A stretch of DNA of 64,000 bases from Apoderus coryli (GCA_911728435.2 OU452200.1:37339715-37403714), one strand, 5' to 3'; shown: positions 45,880 through 58,961, numbered from the stretch's first letter. Notes: generated by a model from the letters alone, not told the origin. Program-made: numbers and translations.

Positions 45880-47480
45880 TGATAATTTTTTACTAAATAT
45901 AGTAACCAATCAAATTACTTAATTTTAAGTCATGTGTCAAATTTCATCCAATCACCTCTGGATTACAGCGATAATACCCTACATGTGGTGTTTTCAGTTT
46001 GGTGTTTTTTTTATTAAAAACTAATTAAACGTCAAACTTACAACTGGTTTAAAAATGTCGTGAAGATTTGGTATTGCATCTAACGATGCAATTAATGATA
46101 TTATATCTAATAATATACCAAAAAATACAATCAAATCAAAACAATATGTATGGAAAATATTTCTCGAGTTTTGTGCGACCAGAGAATACGAACTGAATGC
46201 TGAAACGAGTTTGCATAATTTGGCTAATATATTGAAAGATTATGCGGTAAATATGAGAAAAGCTGACGGAACTGAATATAAAGAAGCAACTGTAAAAACA
46301 ATTTGGAATACTACGAGTAGGCTACTCCAGGAAAAATACTTCATTGACTTCAAAATTGTATTCGACTCGTTTACCAGTGTGATATGCAAGAAATGCAAAA
46401 CGTAAAAGATTACAGCAGGATCCAAACAAACGAAAATGCAGTTCATCAAATTTGAGTTCAAGTGATTTGGCTAGAATCATTGGATTGTGGGATGAATGTA
46501 CACCAGAAGGTTTACAAAAATGTTTTTACCATATTGTAGCTGTTGAGTTAGCTTGGCGAGGTGGTGAACCAACTGATTGCATTATAGATTATTTCACGAT
46601 TGAGAAAAATAATGATGGAACGCCAACCAACAGAATTGAATGCAATCCAATATTCAGTAAAACATGCCAAGGAGTATCGAAAAGTTGTACAAATAGTAAG
46701 TGGCTTGTTCCAAATATTGCAACCGAAAGTGCATGCCCTGTTCGGTTATTCCATAAATTATTGTCCAAAAGGGGGAAAAATATTACTTCCAGTCGCCTAT
46801 GCTTGAGACCAAATCGTTTCTGGAAATCCGAAAGTGACACATGGTTTGACAATATACCGGTAGGCAAGAACACAATTAATATGAGGACCAAATCATCCGC
46901 GCAAGCTATTGGTTTGGACAATAAGTGTAAAAAGATATCCAATCATTCGAACAGATCAACTGCAATTAGCCATTTGGCAAATAAAGGAATTCCTGAACAG
47001 CAATTAATAAAAATAACAGGACATAGCAGCTCTAATTCAATTAAACCGTACTTGAATATTAACCAAGAACGCCATGGTGAAATAATCAACACCATGCTAA
47101 GAATTTCTTCAACAGTGGAAATTAACAATCCGTCAACTTCAGTAAACTCTTCTTCCAATTTAACATTTACCAATTGTACTTTTCACAACTGTAGTTTTAA
47201 ATAAAAATGAATAATATTTGTTTGATTAAAACTAATACATTTTGTATTGAAAATTACTAAACGTCAGATTGACAATCAAATTTTTGATATCTACAAAGTA
47301 AAAAATTATCTTATCGAATACTCCTCAGGCCTTGATAAATACTCAAAATTTTGTCATAGAGAATCCTTCAAGCGAGTTACTCAAGGATATTAGCCCAAGG
47401 CCGCAGGCAACACGCTTCCGGCATTCTCTATGACAAAATTATCTCGGTATTATCAAAACCCTAGGGGTATTACTACTGAT
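45880..47480 (+). mobile_element. Crypton-like element, copy 2 (inactive)
   Basis: Same borders as copy 1: GATAATTTTTTACTAAATAT at 45881 and CCCTAGGGGTATTACTACTG ending about 47480. The recombinase is broken. The 3' hairpin (47331-47455) keeps its stem but has an enlarged loop (CCCAAGGCCGCAGGCAACAC). Confidence 0.8.
46052..47204 (+). pseudogene. Broken tyrosine recombinase, Crypton-like copy 2
   Basis: Compared with 27567-28733, codon 3 is a stop (AGA to TGA), and 17 bp are missing after GTGATAT near 46385, which shifts the frame. After the deletion the frame 46452-47204 is open and retains the catalytic set: Arg in ELAWRGGEP, His and Arg in NHSNRS, His in KITGHSSS, Tyr in SIKPY. Amino-acid differences between the copies are modest. 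Confidence 0.9.
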
Positions 47481-48673
47481 AATTACTTTGTGCATCTAAT
47501 TTTTACCTCATATACCGGGTGTTACATTTGAGATAAACAAGTTATTTAGAATTAAACTTTACGTTCATATAACTTATATTATTGGACACCCTGTATTTAG
47601 TATTGGGGGTGTTTTATATTTGGCGTAACAAGTGATGAGTGGGTATATTTATCAGCCCAGACTGGTTAAAAAAAAAACAAACGAATAGGTGTGAATTTTT
47701 TCATTCAAATTATGTCTATATTTTTATAAAAATTAAATATTTAAAACACTGCCAGGTTTAGGTGAGATGTACTTTAATGGAAGTTAGGTTTATTTTGAAC
47801 GGGGAATCTAAAAATATATTTATATATAGGGTATTTCATTTAAAAAAACACAAATATGGTTCATTTCTTATATTTAGGCCACCCTGTATAAATTCACAAT
47901 ATTTTTAAAATGTAGCCTTAAATCATTTTTATCGAACCCATGAAAAAACTTTTAGGAAATCATATAGTTTAGCCACAATATTCCGTGAATAACCCTGTAT
48001 ATTAAAAAACTGGTTAGAAACATTATTGCTTTATACTTATACTAGGGCACTTAGGTACTTAGTTTAGTCGCTTATCAAAGCCATTTAAAATATATTAATT
48101 GCCACAAGTTTATATAGGGATAATACCTACTTTAAATAACACTGATCTATCAGTCATGATAAGCACAATCATCTGTGTGTCTGTATAGTAAATACAAACT
48201 AAGACAATTTACAGCATCGCTAAGCCACCAATATTCTTTAATTGACTTTATAATATGCCCAACACAAGTTGTGACTGTATCGAGAGATATTTTAGCTAAG
48301 CGCCGCCAAAGACGACAAGTAGCAGCGTTAACTAGAAAGTTAACCATAGGAAAGATCGGTTGATGATAACAACTACGTGATATTTTGTTACTATTTCAAG
48401 TATTTATTAGGTTTTTCGTATTATAAGAGGGCTGTCGAATAAACTTATAGTCTATTATGTAACTGTAACTGATCTGAAGCGGAAATTTATACCGAATGTC
48501 TTACGATTAACTGAGAAAATAGTATTTGAAGTACTTGAAATAAACTCTCCTTCAAAAAAAAAAAAAAACAAAACCTCAGTAATATTGATGTTATTTGACT
48601 GCGTCAATCATTTTGAATCTGTCAAATTTGTTGATGTCGCTTAACATGAATCTATACATACACTATACAATTT
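47481..48673. other. Non-genic DNA
   Basis: Contains several short GGGTGTT- or CACCCTGTAT-type repeat ends (47516, 47580, 47828, 47880). No gene recognised. A 15-A run at 48555. Confidence 0.4.
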
Positions 48674-49010
48674 ATGGACTCGCATGATAGCAATGCATTA
48701 GAAGCTACACTGAAAGATTTCCTGCAGTCGTTTCTCTTTCAAAGATCACAAATAGTGCAAATTGCCAATAAATTTTCGGGTAGCACTGATATGCTTTCTG
48801 GAGTGCCGCAAGAATCAATATTGTCTCCTCTTCTTTTTATTCTATTCATGACATGCAGATATTGTATCATCTTAAAACTCATGGATTTGAAGAAAAATCT
48901 CGTATAATTTCTAACGGCCTACAATTTATATACAATATATCCGAAAAACATGCACTGAAGCTAAATTCCCAAAAAACAAAAATGAAAAGCATTACTTGCG
49001 ATAAAAAAGG
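48674..49010 (+). pseudogene. Small LINE reverse transcriptase scrap
   Basis: FSGSTDMLSGVPQESILSPL and LFILFM (about 48770-48850) is RT motif B. After a frameshift SEKHALKLNSQKTKMKSI (about 48940-48985) is the region after motif C. Motif C itself is missing. It runs straight into the next LINE at 49011. Confidence 0.75.
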
Positions 49011-50908
49011 ACAGGGATAGAGCCCTCACAAAATTTAAACGGAATCGGGACGAGAATGATAGGCAGCATTATAAGATCCTGAGGAACATGTTCACAGCTG
49101 CCCTTCGACGTGAAAAAAAATCCTATTTCAGAAACATTAACGTTCACGATCAGAAAAAAGCCTGGAAGTCACTAAAGAAGTTAAATATCAATCCGAAAAC
49201 TAAATCACTGAATTTGCCACCTCATCTGAATAAACCTGAAATAATTAATGATAATTTCATAAATTGTATTTCTCATCTGGATCCTAATGAGGAAATGATT
49301 TCATTCTATCAGAGTCGTACAAGGTTCGATAATATGTCCTAATTCGAATTTTCACCCGTTACTGAAACGGATGTTCTAAGAGTTATTGCGAGTATTAAAA
49401 CAAAGGCTCTGGGTTCCGATGGAATTAACATCGATACTATTCGTCTATGTGTTCCATTTCTACTGCCATATATAACCCATATAATGAATGTGTGTCTTTC
49501 ACATTCAGTCTTTCCAGACTCCTGGAAGAATGCCGTCGTTCTACCACTGCCTAAGAAGTCATCTACAAAAACGCTTGACAATTTGAGACCTATAAGTATT
49601 CTGCCGGCCTTTTCAAAGATTTTGGAGAAGGTCATGGAGCAGCACCTCCGTGTATATTTTTCAAAATACTCCGTGATACCCATTCTTCAATCTGGCTTTA
49701 GGGCGCGCCACGATTGTGTTTCCGCCCTTCTCAACCTGACCGATGATATTCTAAGTGCGACCGATGAAAGGCAGTTGACTGTACTAATTTTGTTGGATTT
49801 TTCAAGGGCATTCGACACGGTGAACCACCGCATGTTAAGGTCGGTTCTTCATTATGTTGGTTTATCTCGAAGTGCCTTGGAACTTATGGCAAATTACATG
49901 GCTAAGCGACATCAGGCAGTGGATCTGGGAGGCAATAGATCGAACTACAGAGCAAATACTGGAGGTGTTCCACAAGGTTCAGCACTATCTCCGCTTTTAT
50001 TTACCTTATACACATCCAACTTTCCAGCTGCATTTGTGTCTTGTGATCAGCATTATTATGCGGATGATACGCAGCTGTGCCTCTCCTTTCACCCTGGTGA
50101 TACTGTGGGAGCAGTTGCTGCAATTAATGCCGATTTGCACGCGTTGTCTTGTTACTCAAGGGATCACTGTCTTAAGCTCAACCCGGATAAAACGGTAGCA
50201 GTTCTGTTCGGGGCAAAGAACGATAGACTGCGTTTTTTGGAAAGCCATCAGGACTCCATTACGATGGAGTCATCAACTATTCATTTTAAATCCTCGGTTA
50301 AGAGTCTTGGGCTCACCATCGATGTGGACTTCAGATTTGGCAATCATATAACTCGATCAATTCAAATGGGTTTCATCAATTTAAAATTAATTTTCCAGCA
50401 CCGCCATATATTGACTAGGTCACTGAAGGAAAAGCTCTGTGAGGCTATGGTATTATCGCACTTGAACTATTGCGACGTCATATATTCGCCATGCCTCACT
50501 TATGCCATGAAAACGCGCATTCAAAAGCTACAGAATGCATGTTTACGCCTGATCTTCGGAATTAGAAGACCTGAAAGGATTAGCCATACTCTTCGACTAG
50601 TGGGTTGGTTAAACATGGAACAACGGAGATATCTCCATACTGCCTGTCGGTTCTATAACGTACTGTGCGACAAATCTCCACCGTATCTATACGAGAAAAT
50701 CCGTTTTAGAACGGATATACATAATATTAATATACGCCATAAAAACACGCTAACACCTCCGGCTCACTCCACCGAACTATTTAAGAGATCCTTTTCTTAT
50801 GCCATAACAAAGTGTATAAATGGACTGCCAGCTAAATTGAAATCGCTGTCTAAATCTCGCTTTAAAACATGCATGAGGGATATGTTGTTTAATGGTCAGC
50901 TCGGTTAG
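49011..50908 (+). mobile_element. LINE with near-complete reverse transcriptase
   Basis: Frame from about 49011 (DRALTKFKRNRDENDRQHYK) with one in-frame TAA at 49340-49342 (DNMS-stop-FEFSPVTETDV), then open to 50908. It has RT motifs for template/primer (ALGSDGINIDTIRLCVPFLL, LRPISILPAFSKILEKVMEQ), motif A FSRAFDTVNHR, motif B GVPQGSALSPLLF and motif C YADDTQLC. The C-terminal region (LNYCDVIYSPCL, RDMLFNGQLG) is complete. The apurinic endonuclease half is missing. CR1/jockey group. One stop is the only visible lesion in about 630 codons, so this is a young copy. Confidence 0.9.
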
Positions 50909-51249
50909 CTTCCGGTCCTTTGTATGCTGGTGCAGTGACTCAGGCTCATGATTTTTCCTTTTTTACTGATTTTGGTACATGTAGATGTATGGCGCTGGTT
51001 CAAGTGTTAACTAAGCTTCGATCGAATTGTACTAATAAATTGTTAATTTTTTTTGTGTTCTCTTGATATAAGCGCCAATCTACGTTATACTATGTTTTTC
51101 CTTTATATACAATTTTTGCTTATGCTGTTTGCTGTATTATTATGTATTTACGTATAATTTTAGAATGGTGTTGAAATCTGTCAACTGACAGCTATGTTGG
51201 ACATTTTTGAGGTTATACGTACTCAGAACGTTTTGACATACTAGCGCTA
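50909..51249. other. LINE 3' UTR or spacer
   Basis: No gene; probably includes the 3' UTR of the LINE ending at 50908. Confidence 0.4.
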
Positions 51250-52190
51250 TTTGTGTTGTTTACAGTAATTTAAAAGATTCATCTCGGCCCAAAAATGGAA
51301 TAATATCGTGAACATTTTCGTGCGATTATTTTTTACAACTTTCGACGTGGATTAACTCCCAGTGTTTATCGATGGTATGGTGAATTCAATCGTGGTCGTA
51401 GTTCACTCCAAAACGAATTTCGTGAAGGTCGTCCAAAAACCAGTTGTTGTTCCGAAAACCATTGATGCTGTGCGCGAACTGATATTGCAAGATCGTCTAG
51501 TGACGTTACAAAAGATTGAGACAACCTTAGGCATTAGTGGGACCAGCGTACATTTAATATTGCATAAACATTTGACTGTCAAAATTGTTCGCGTTGGATC
51601 CCACACAATTTGTCAATCGCTCAAAAAACGCTCGTGTGGATTGGTCGAAAGAAATGCTCAAAAAATACGATCGCGGTGCTTCGAAACACGTCTATGCCAT
51701 CGTGACACCACTAGAACAACGCAGAACAGTCAATTCAGAGTGGTACACAATCAGTTGTTTGCTACTTGTCTTCCAAGAAATCAGGAAAACGAACCGCCGA
51801 AGACGGATCACTCTTCACCACGACAATGCGAGCTTTCACACATCGGCTCAAGCAACTGCATTTTTGAGCACCCAACATCGATTTGATGAGTCATCCGCCG
51901 TATAGTCCTGACTTGGCACCGAATGACTTCTTTTTATTCCCGTACGTAAAAAACAAACTGAGAGGTCAACGTTTTTCGACACCTGAAGAAGCGGTTGCTG
52001 CATTCAGAATGCATGTTTTGGAGATACCTCAATCAAAGTGGCAAAAGTGCTTCGACAATTGGTTCAAACGCATGCAAAAATGTATAGATCTTCATGAGGA
52101 ATATTTTGAAAAACAATAAAGTGATTTTCGATGATTAATATTTGTTTTTGTTCTTTATTCCCGAAATATAAAAGTCTGTTGGCGTCTTAT
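51250..52190 (+). pseudogene. Deleted mariner transposase (DD34D type)
   Basis: Begins at about 51294 with YREHFRAIIFYNFRRGLTPS and FNRGRSSLQNEFREGRPKT, then shifts frame. The later parts read ARVDWSKEMLKKYDRGASKH, LEQRRTVNSEWYT, RITLHHDNASFHTSAQA (second Asp), PPYSPDLAPNDFFLF (third Asp) and WFKRMQKCIDLHEEYFEKQ to the stop at 52119. Sequence between YAIVT and PLEQRR, which should hold the first catalytic Asp, is deleted. Mellifera-like mariner; I could not find its inverted repeats with confidence. Confidence 0.88.
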
Positions 52191-52197
52191 TTACGGA

Positions 52198-52801
52198 TTG
52201 CGTAAGAGGGATCATATTTCGCCCAAATTTCAAGAGACTGGTTGGCTCAATATTTTTAATAGGAGGCGTCACCACCTAGCCTCATTTGTCCATAAACTAC
52301 TAATTAGTAAAAAATCATGCAAGTACTTAAAACAAAAATTTATTAAACGGTCTGAAATTCATACACAAAATTTAAGATATATTATCAATTATACATTACC
52401 TAAACATCGCAGTTTAATAGAAGCTTTGTGTATAATGCGATCAGCCTGTACAATTCCATTAATAATCAATTTAAATTATTTAATATCAATAAATTCAAGT
52501 ATAAGTATAAAATAAATTTGTTGGAAACTCAATAGCAGTACTTTGAATATTATTGATTTCATGTTAGTTTGTTATGAGGGATGCGTGCGGATTTAATTTT
52601 TTATTGGATTTGTTTTGTTCTTGAATTTGATATATTATATTGTGATATACTATCATCTATCTTTATAGTCTGGTTTAGTTTTTCTTTGTGTAGAGTTAAC
52701 AGGTTGAGTGAGAATAGCCTTAGGCTAGACTTCGCTTGATTATGTTTATTTTTAACTGAAATGTATTTTTTGGTAAATAAAGTCTGTTTATTATTATTAT
52801 A
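52198..52801 (+). mobile_element. LINE 3' end
   Basis: A 105-codon tail frame (RRRHHLASFVHKLLISKKSC, HTQNLRYIINYTLPKHRSL, SINSSISIK) with the typical LINE C-terminal pattern. A roughly 280-bp 3' UTR ends in GTTTATTATTATTAT at 52786-52801. 5'-truncated. Confidence 0.75.
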
Positions 52802-53907
52802 TGGCTAACTTAATGGTACATATGCGTAATTCCCACCCTGTACCTATTAATATTCAGGATCACTCTCAGTACGGTCCTGTTTCCCAGTGGCGGTTTCACT
52901 GCTATCTCATTACATTAATCAGCATAGAAAACCTACTTAATACCGATGACCAAACAAGTTTTCGGTTGTGGTAAGCCATCAATTTCCCCATTTGACAGTT
53001 AAAAAATAAGAAACAACATCGCATCTATTACATTGCTTTCATATTTATGGACAGCGTAATAATAAACCTATAAAAGCCGGTGAACGCCCATCAAGCGTTG
53101 AATACAAATCAAAATGATGATTATCTAAAATTTGTTAGACATGGAAATGATTGTTATCTGCTGGTTAAAAAAAATGTATTTATACAAAAGTGTATACAGA
53201 GAATGGCTTATTTTGTATTCAGGCAATCGGAGATGCCGGAACTAAATAGGTACTTTTATTATACCGGGTGTCCCAGGCTGGATATACTGGATGATGAAAT
53301 CTACAATTAGAAAATGTTTCTGACCTTCTATTCTAAACCGGCTTGTCATATGAAGCAAGTGAAGCAAAGCTTCACCTTAATAGTCAATAAAATGAATAAT
53401 ATTTAAGAATTTTATTTTATTTTGTAATTATTTTTGCGACAAAATGTCACTTTCAGTTTTGCACGGCTGGGAAAGGCAACGTAAATACGCTCCCAGGTGG
53501 TGCCTTACAATAAGTGAACTAACGTATTTCAGTGGCAAATTCAACGCAAATCATTGTCGACAGTTATACCCCAACATGACAGCGAAACACTGCTTAATAA
53601 CCTATCTGATTTTAAATGGATATGGACACTCTATAAATTATCTGTTCCACAATATACGAGGTCATAACAGGCTCATCGTTTGTAATCAAATTAGAGCTGT
53701 TCTACTCGTATTATGCTGTATATATGCCCATCTCATAATTTAACTATGACAATAATTTAGAAGCAGTATATTGACTGTCATCATGTATTAATCGCAAAAA
53801 AAAAAAAATTAAACCAAAAAGGACGTCTTATATTTATCTTTGCGTTTATGTCCATGCGAATTTCAATTCTTCTTGACAATCTTGTATATTTCCAGTTGTC
53901 TGGAAAA
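52802..53907. other. Non-genic DNA, one unrecognised frame
   Basis: The frame 53444-53743 (plus, 99 codons) contains no motif I recognise. A short MITE-like end ACCGGGTGTCCCAGG lies at 53262. Nothing else seen. Confidence 0.4.
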
Positions 53908-55148
53908 ACCGGTGTGAAAATAGCAGATAAAGATAGCAGCCAAAATATCCGAACAAGCACGAACGCAAGTAGCCTCGCGCTATATGCGCGCGCACACCGT
54001 ATCGAGTCAGCGCTCATGACGGCCAATAACAACTTGCTACGTGGTAATCAAAATATAATTTACAGACAAATAACTTGTTTAAAAAATAATTGATAAAATT
54101 TATAATGAAGTTAATATTTTGAAAAATATTGGACAAAAACACAGTTTGAAGGTGGATGGTGAAAAAAATATAAGCAAAACAGTATTGGGTTTTGTCATAA
54201 CAAATCACGCTAATTTAACTAAAAATTAGTGGAAGTCACGTAATAAGGCGTTAACAGATCAGAGTGAGTTAGATATATAATGTATATACTCACTATCACT
54301 TGCAGACCGTTGCAAAGGAGTACCAAAGCTTCAAAAGATAGCAGCCAAAACCCACCTGATCGTGAAAAATTAATAACTCCGAAACTATTGAGCCTGCCAT
54401 ATCCGGCTTTCAGAATTGGTTAGACAACAACATGATCAAGATAACGTATATATTCACTATCACTTGCAGGCCGTCGCAGGGGCGTACCAAAGCTTCAAAA
54501 GATAGCAGCGAAAACCTTCCTGATAGTGGAAAATTAATAACTCCGAAACTATTGAGCCTGCCATAACGGGCTTTCAGAGTGACTTAGATAACAACATGGG
54601 CAATATAACTATCACTTGCAGGCCGTCGCAGGGGCGTACCAAAGCTTCAAAAGATAGCAGCTTTGGTACGCCCCTGCGACGGCCTGCAAGTGATAGCGAG
54701 TATATACGTTATATTGCCCATGTGGTATATCTAACCAATTTTGAAAGCCCGATATGACAGGCTCAATAGTTTTGGAGTTATTAATTTTTCACCATCAGGA
54801 GGGTTTTGGCTGCTATCTTTTGAATCTTTGGTACGCCCCTGCGACGGCCTGCAAGTGATAGTGAGTATATAGTTATTATCTAACTCACTCTGAAAGCCCG
54901 ATATGGCAGGCTCAATAGTTTCGGAGTTATTAAGTTTTCCCGACCCCACCTTCAAACTGTTTATGAATTATTTTTAAACAAGTTATTTGTCTGTAAATTA
55001 TATTTTGATTACCACGTAGCAAGTTGTTCGTGCCCGTCATGAGCGCTAGCTCCATACGATGTGCGCGCGCATATAGCGGGAGGTTACTTGCGTTCGTGCT
55101 TGTTCGGATATTTTGGCTGCTATCTTTGACTGCTATTTTCACACCGGT
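53908..55148. mobile_element. 1.24-kb foldback element of inverted tandem repeats
   Basis: The outer 230 bp at each end are inverted copies (ACCGGTGTGAAAATAGCAG, AATATCCGAACAAGCACGAA, TATATGCGCGCGCAC, AACTTGCTACGTGGTAATCA). Inside, units of roughly 150-165 bp repeat in tandem: CACTATCACTTGCAG at 54291, 54455 and about 54607 in plus sense, then in minus sense near 54690 and 54850. Each unit contains CGTACCAAAGCTTCAAAAGA, AATAACTCCGAAACTATTGA and a CTGCCATA..GGGCTTTCAGA stretch. The turn is a hairpin near 54628-54685. No coding capacity. It fits a Foldback-type element. Confidence 0.88.
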
Positions 55149-56899
55149 TCTGGAAAATATCTCGCATTTGTGCAATCAACACACCTCAACCCCTAACTGA
55201 TGGTGCCAGCCAAATACCTACTTAAACCTTGATAATGAGGTTGGTCGTTTCAGAAAATTCCTGGTTCAGTTTTATACAGGGTGGTCCAGTTTCGAAAGCG
55301 GAAGCTTTAGAGGTAAACATAGAACCACAAAATAACACCAGTTTGTATTAAGTATAAACTATATTCAAAAAATTCTTCGTTACAAAGTCAAAGTTTTTAT
55401 TAAAAATTTGATAATTAATAATATTTTTAAAACTACTTTAGATATTTAAATGAATTTGACACGTTTGGATAGATCTGTTTGCGCAAAAATTATTATTTTA
55501 CTTGCACCAGTGGCATGCGTATGGACACATTTTTGCACAATTTTAATAAAAAAAATATGATACGCTACTGATTTTTTTAGAAGCAAAAATTATTTCTAGA
55601 ATTCCAGTTTAATTCACAACAAGAAAAGGCTTTTTACTTTTTTTCGTTTGACACACCGTTTACAAGTAAAAATTAAAATGCCTACAGATTTCTGAAAAAA
55701 GAAAAAAATTAAACAAAAACGAAAATAAGAAATTTGATTAGTGGCTTTCAACAATAACAAAATGAAAGAAAATTGAAGATAAAACCACAAAATTTGCTGT
55801 AAATCTAGTCCACCCACCTAAAACTTTTTAAGCAACTCAACCAGACGGCACAGGACGCCGGGCCAGCACAATTTGGTGTAGTCCCGCCATAAGGTATCTG
55901 AGATACCAATAGGAAATCACTTAAAACGGACACCCTGTATATTTGTAATATATCCTCACAAAATTCTCTAACGCCCTGTATATACCTACTGATTATTGAC
56001 ATTTTTATGTGTAACCAATCGTATTATTCCCCGAATAAGATATCTGTACGTAATCACTATATTTGGAAACGTAACCTAATTAAGATTAAGATTTCCTGCT
56101 AGGCAGAGAAGACAGTATTACATTATTGCTCTGTACCATGTCGTTGCGTTCTCCATTCCCAATAATCAGATGACATAAATATTTACTACGCTTGGTGTAT
56201 GCATCGAACAACACGCGCTTACACGGCTATCTTGGAAAAGGTACCAAAGTCAATTTGGTGGTAGTGGTTTTTTAACCTCATTAGCACTGATATCGTGGTG
56301 TCGCTCTCGCAGGCTACTACTACCCAATTAATTTCAATTTAATCTCTTTACAAGCGATTAAAAGCAAAACGGGCTACTAGGACTAGTTTACAAATTAACC
56401 TGCTACGTGTATACGAAGTTACTTTTACACTAATTATTGAACAAATTGATATTATCACTGGCTAGTACTGTTTACTGTCAGTAGTAACAGTTTTTATTCA
56501 ATGCACATTTTCCCAAATGCCACTGACAAAAGTGGTAGCAGTTTGTGAACTTTTCTCCACACTATGCGCCGACTTAACTTTGATTGATTTTGAGATTCGA
56601 AAAAAAGTAGTTTCCGTAGGGTGTTGGTATTTGATCTCCGTCCAGATTTGCATCCTTTCTATCCAAATAGGATAGGAAAAACGCAAAGTCGCCTTGGATT
56701 CCCTACAATCTTTATAAAATTTAAATTTTCCTCTCCTTTCACTATGATAAATATGATAACTACGATATTCACAAAGTATTATAGTTCAGTGTTTCTGACT
56801 TCACCCGTCCAAAATAAAAAAATATGGATTTTACACGCATTCTGTTCGTTAAACTAAAGATTGCAGTTGAACTAGTCTTCAATTTGATAGTTAACTTAG
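55149..56899. other. Non-genic DNA, possible CAGGGTG-ended repeat
   Basis: CAGGGTGGTCCAGTTTC at 55277 and CGGACACCCTG at about 55929-55939 face each other and each is next to TA, so 55277-55939 may be one mariner-type MITE; the similarity beyond 15 bp is weak. No gene recognised. Confidence 0.35.
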
Positions 56900-57260
56900 C
56901 CAAGTCCAAGATACGAATATGATCGCATTGGAAATTAGAGAAAAGTTGTACGATTTTCAAAAGTAAACTAACTTCAGCCATTTTCGAGAATTTTTGAAAA
57001 AACGATTTTTGCGATTTTAGTTTTTATATAAAAAAAATGCAAAGCACTATCTCATTCTTCCTTTTTGAGGAGAATAAGATAGTGTTTACAACTTTTCACT
57101 ACGACGTTTCGACCATCATTAAATTGTTTTTTTAAATACGGCCCTAGATTTTTTATTGTTAAATTTAAAGCCATTTTCAATTCAAAAATAGGTGGTATAT
57201 TACACGTAATGGTTTAAACAAGTTTTTAGCTGTTATTCCTAATTGTTCAAGAAAAATCGC
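56900..57260. repeat. Dispersed repeat related to the noc/elB intron element
   Basis: The left end CCAAGATACGAATATGATCG (56906) resembles CCAAGATAAGAATGGGATAG at 13498. The interior (GCGATTTTAGTTTTTATA, CACTACGACGTTTCGACC, AGGTGG, GGTTTAAACAAGTTTTTAGC) follows that element in order. The right inverted end is not recognisable, so this copy is diverged or truncated. Confidence 0.65.
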
Positions 57261-58822
57261 CATAGTTTGGCACTTATCTTTGAATTTTGGAATGACATTT
57301 GGGGAATGAGTCCTGCTTTTTTTAAAACTAAGGAACCCAAAAAATGAGATAAATCGCTATTGTACAGGGTGTTTTATCAACAAATTTATAAAAATCATTG
57401 GAGTGTCTTTATTTTACAATTTGCGCCAAATTCTACTAACAAAAGTTGTTTAATGCAATTTTATATGGAATATCAAGAATATAAAAGCATATTTTTGGAA
57501 AAAATGGCCTGATATTTCGTTTGAAACAACCCCGGTATTCCCAGTTTTTTGGATTCTTTCATTTTATTTCGAATAGTCATCTTCCTGATAAATAATTGGA
57601 GCCTAGTGAGAATGCCTGACACCTTCTTGGATTACAAGGTGTAACCCTTGATATGTAACACACATGCCTTGATATTTTAGGCATCCGGAATTGAGGTTTT
57701 CAATCCAGGTCTAAGAAAAGCCATCGTGTAGAGACACATATGCGTAAAAATGTAATTTTGCAAAATATCGCATGCATTACAAATATTTAAGAGATAGCAA
57801 AAAATTCCAAGTATGAAAATTCCTTCGCACCAAACACGTATAAACCATAAATAAATCGCAAGTACTATGTACAGAGATTCGATCCGAAAAGCAACGCAAA
57901 CATATTTATGATCCAGCACAACATCATCATGTGAAATACATGGAGAGGTATAATAAAACGCCGGGGCCCCGTCACTATTCATACATTTTACCAGTAGACG
58001 GTTTATGATAGCAATAAATATCTTGATAAACGATCTTTTAAATTATAACTGTGATAGATATTTGCCCACTCAACTCCAAGGGAGGAGTCGACTGTAATTT
58101 ATGATGCCATTTATCAGGGCTCCACACCCTCTGTTAACTGCGAGAGAGAGAGCCAGATCGAGATGTGTGCCACGATATTATCGACCATTTGTGCATCATG
58201 TTCTGCTAGTTAGTGATGTGCTTTATCGATAGTATTATTCTTACTTGAAATTATTTTGCGAATTGCTAAATCAATCAACATTTTCCAATGTGAATTAGTC
58301 TAACTCGGGAATTTCTGTTGTAAACCCTAAGATGGCTAAACCAACCACTTCTCGAGCCGCACCACCATTGACTTTTGTAGGTGCACTGCCCCATCTATGC
58401 GTTCTCTCTCCTTTCGATGCTATCTCAAGTAGAGAAGCTAGGGCCTCTTAGTGGCAGCAGAGTGCTCAGTACGAAGTTGGGAAAAGGTGGCGGTTAGAGG
58501 AAGAAAACTGGAACTGGTAAGTTTCGTTAACAGATTTCGTTGAGACGTTGTTTATTGATGAAATTACTCCACATACAATTGATAAAAAAATTCAACCTTG
58601 AGAGAGATGATACAGAGAGCAGCGACCAGTATTTTACGCTGGTCCAGACTGAAGTGACCATAGGATTTCAAACAAAAGTCAAATATTCGATGGTCTATTA
58701 AACTTTTGAGCTAAACGAACGTCCTCGAGTTTGTTGGGGTACGAGTTAGGTCAGTAGTGACATTTCATAACATTTTATGAATAAAAAGATCTATTAAAAT
58801 TTTAAACAAAGAGGTTTATGTA
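57261..58822. other. Non-genic DNA
   Basis: No recognisable gene. 58070-58200 has a short GAGAGAGAGA run. 58330-58520 is somewhat more GC-rich, without a clear frame. Confidence 0.4.
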
Positions 58823-58961
58823 CAGGGTGGTTACTTTTATAACACTCAAATAATTTAGAATTTCCTTAAAATCAATACACTTTTGTATTTATTTATTTTT
58901 TTTCTAAAGTCTAAAGTAGTTTCTGCGAAAAAGTAGTGCTGCCTTTAAAGTGACCACCTTG
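58823..58961. repeat. 139-bp mariner-type MITE
   Basis: Left CAGGGTGGTTACTTT, right AAAGTGACCACCTTG, each bordered by TA (58821-58822 and 58962-58963). About 18 bp of inverted repeat; no coding. Confidence 0.8.

Noticed and set aside
46589..46942. Minus-strand 117-codon frame (and its mirror at 27829-28182)
   Set aside because: Antisense shadow of the tyrosine recombinase in both copies.
54270..54960. CRISPR-like array of about 160-bp repeats
   Set aside because: Units are too long, occur in both orientations and make up a foldback element; CRISPR is not expected in an insect nuclear genome.
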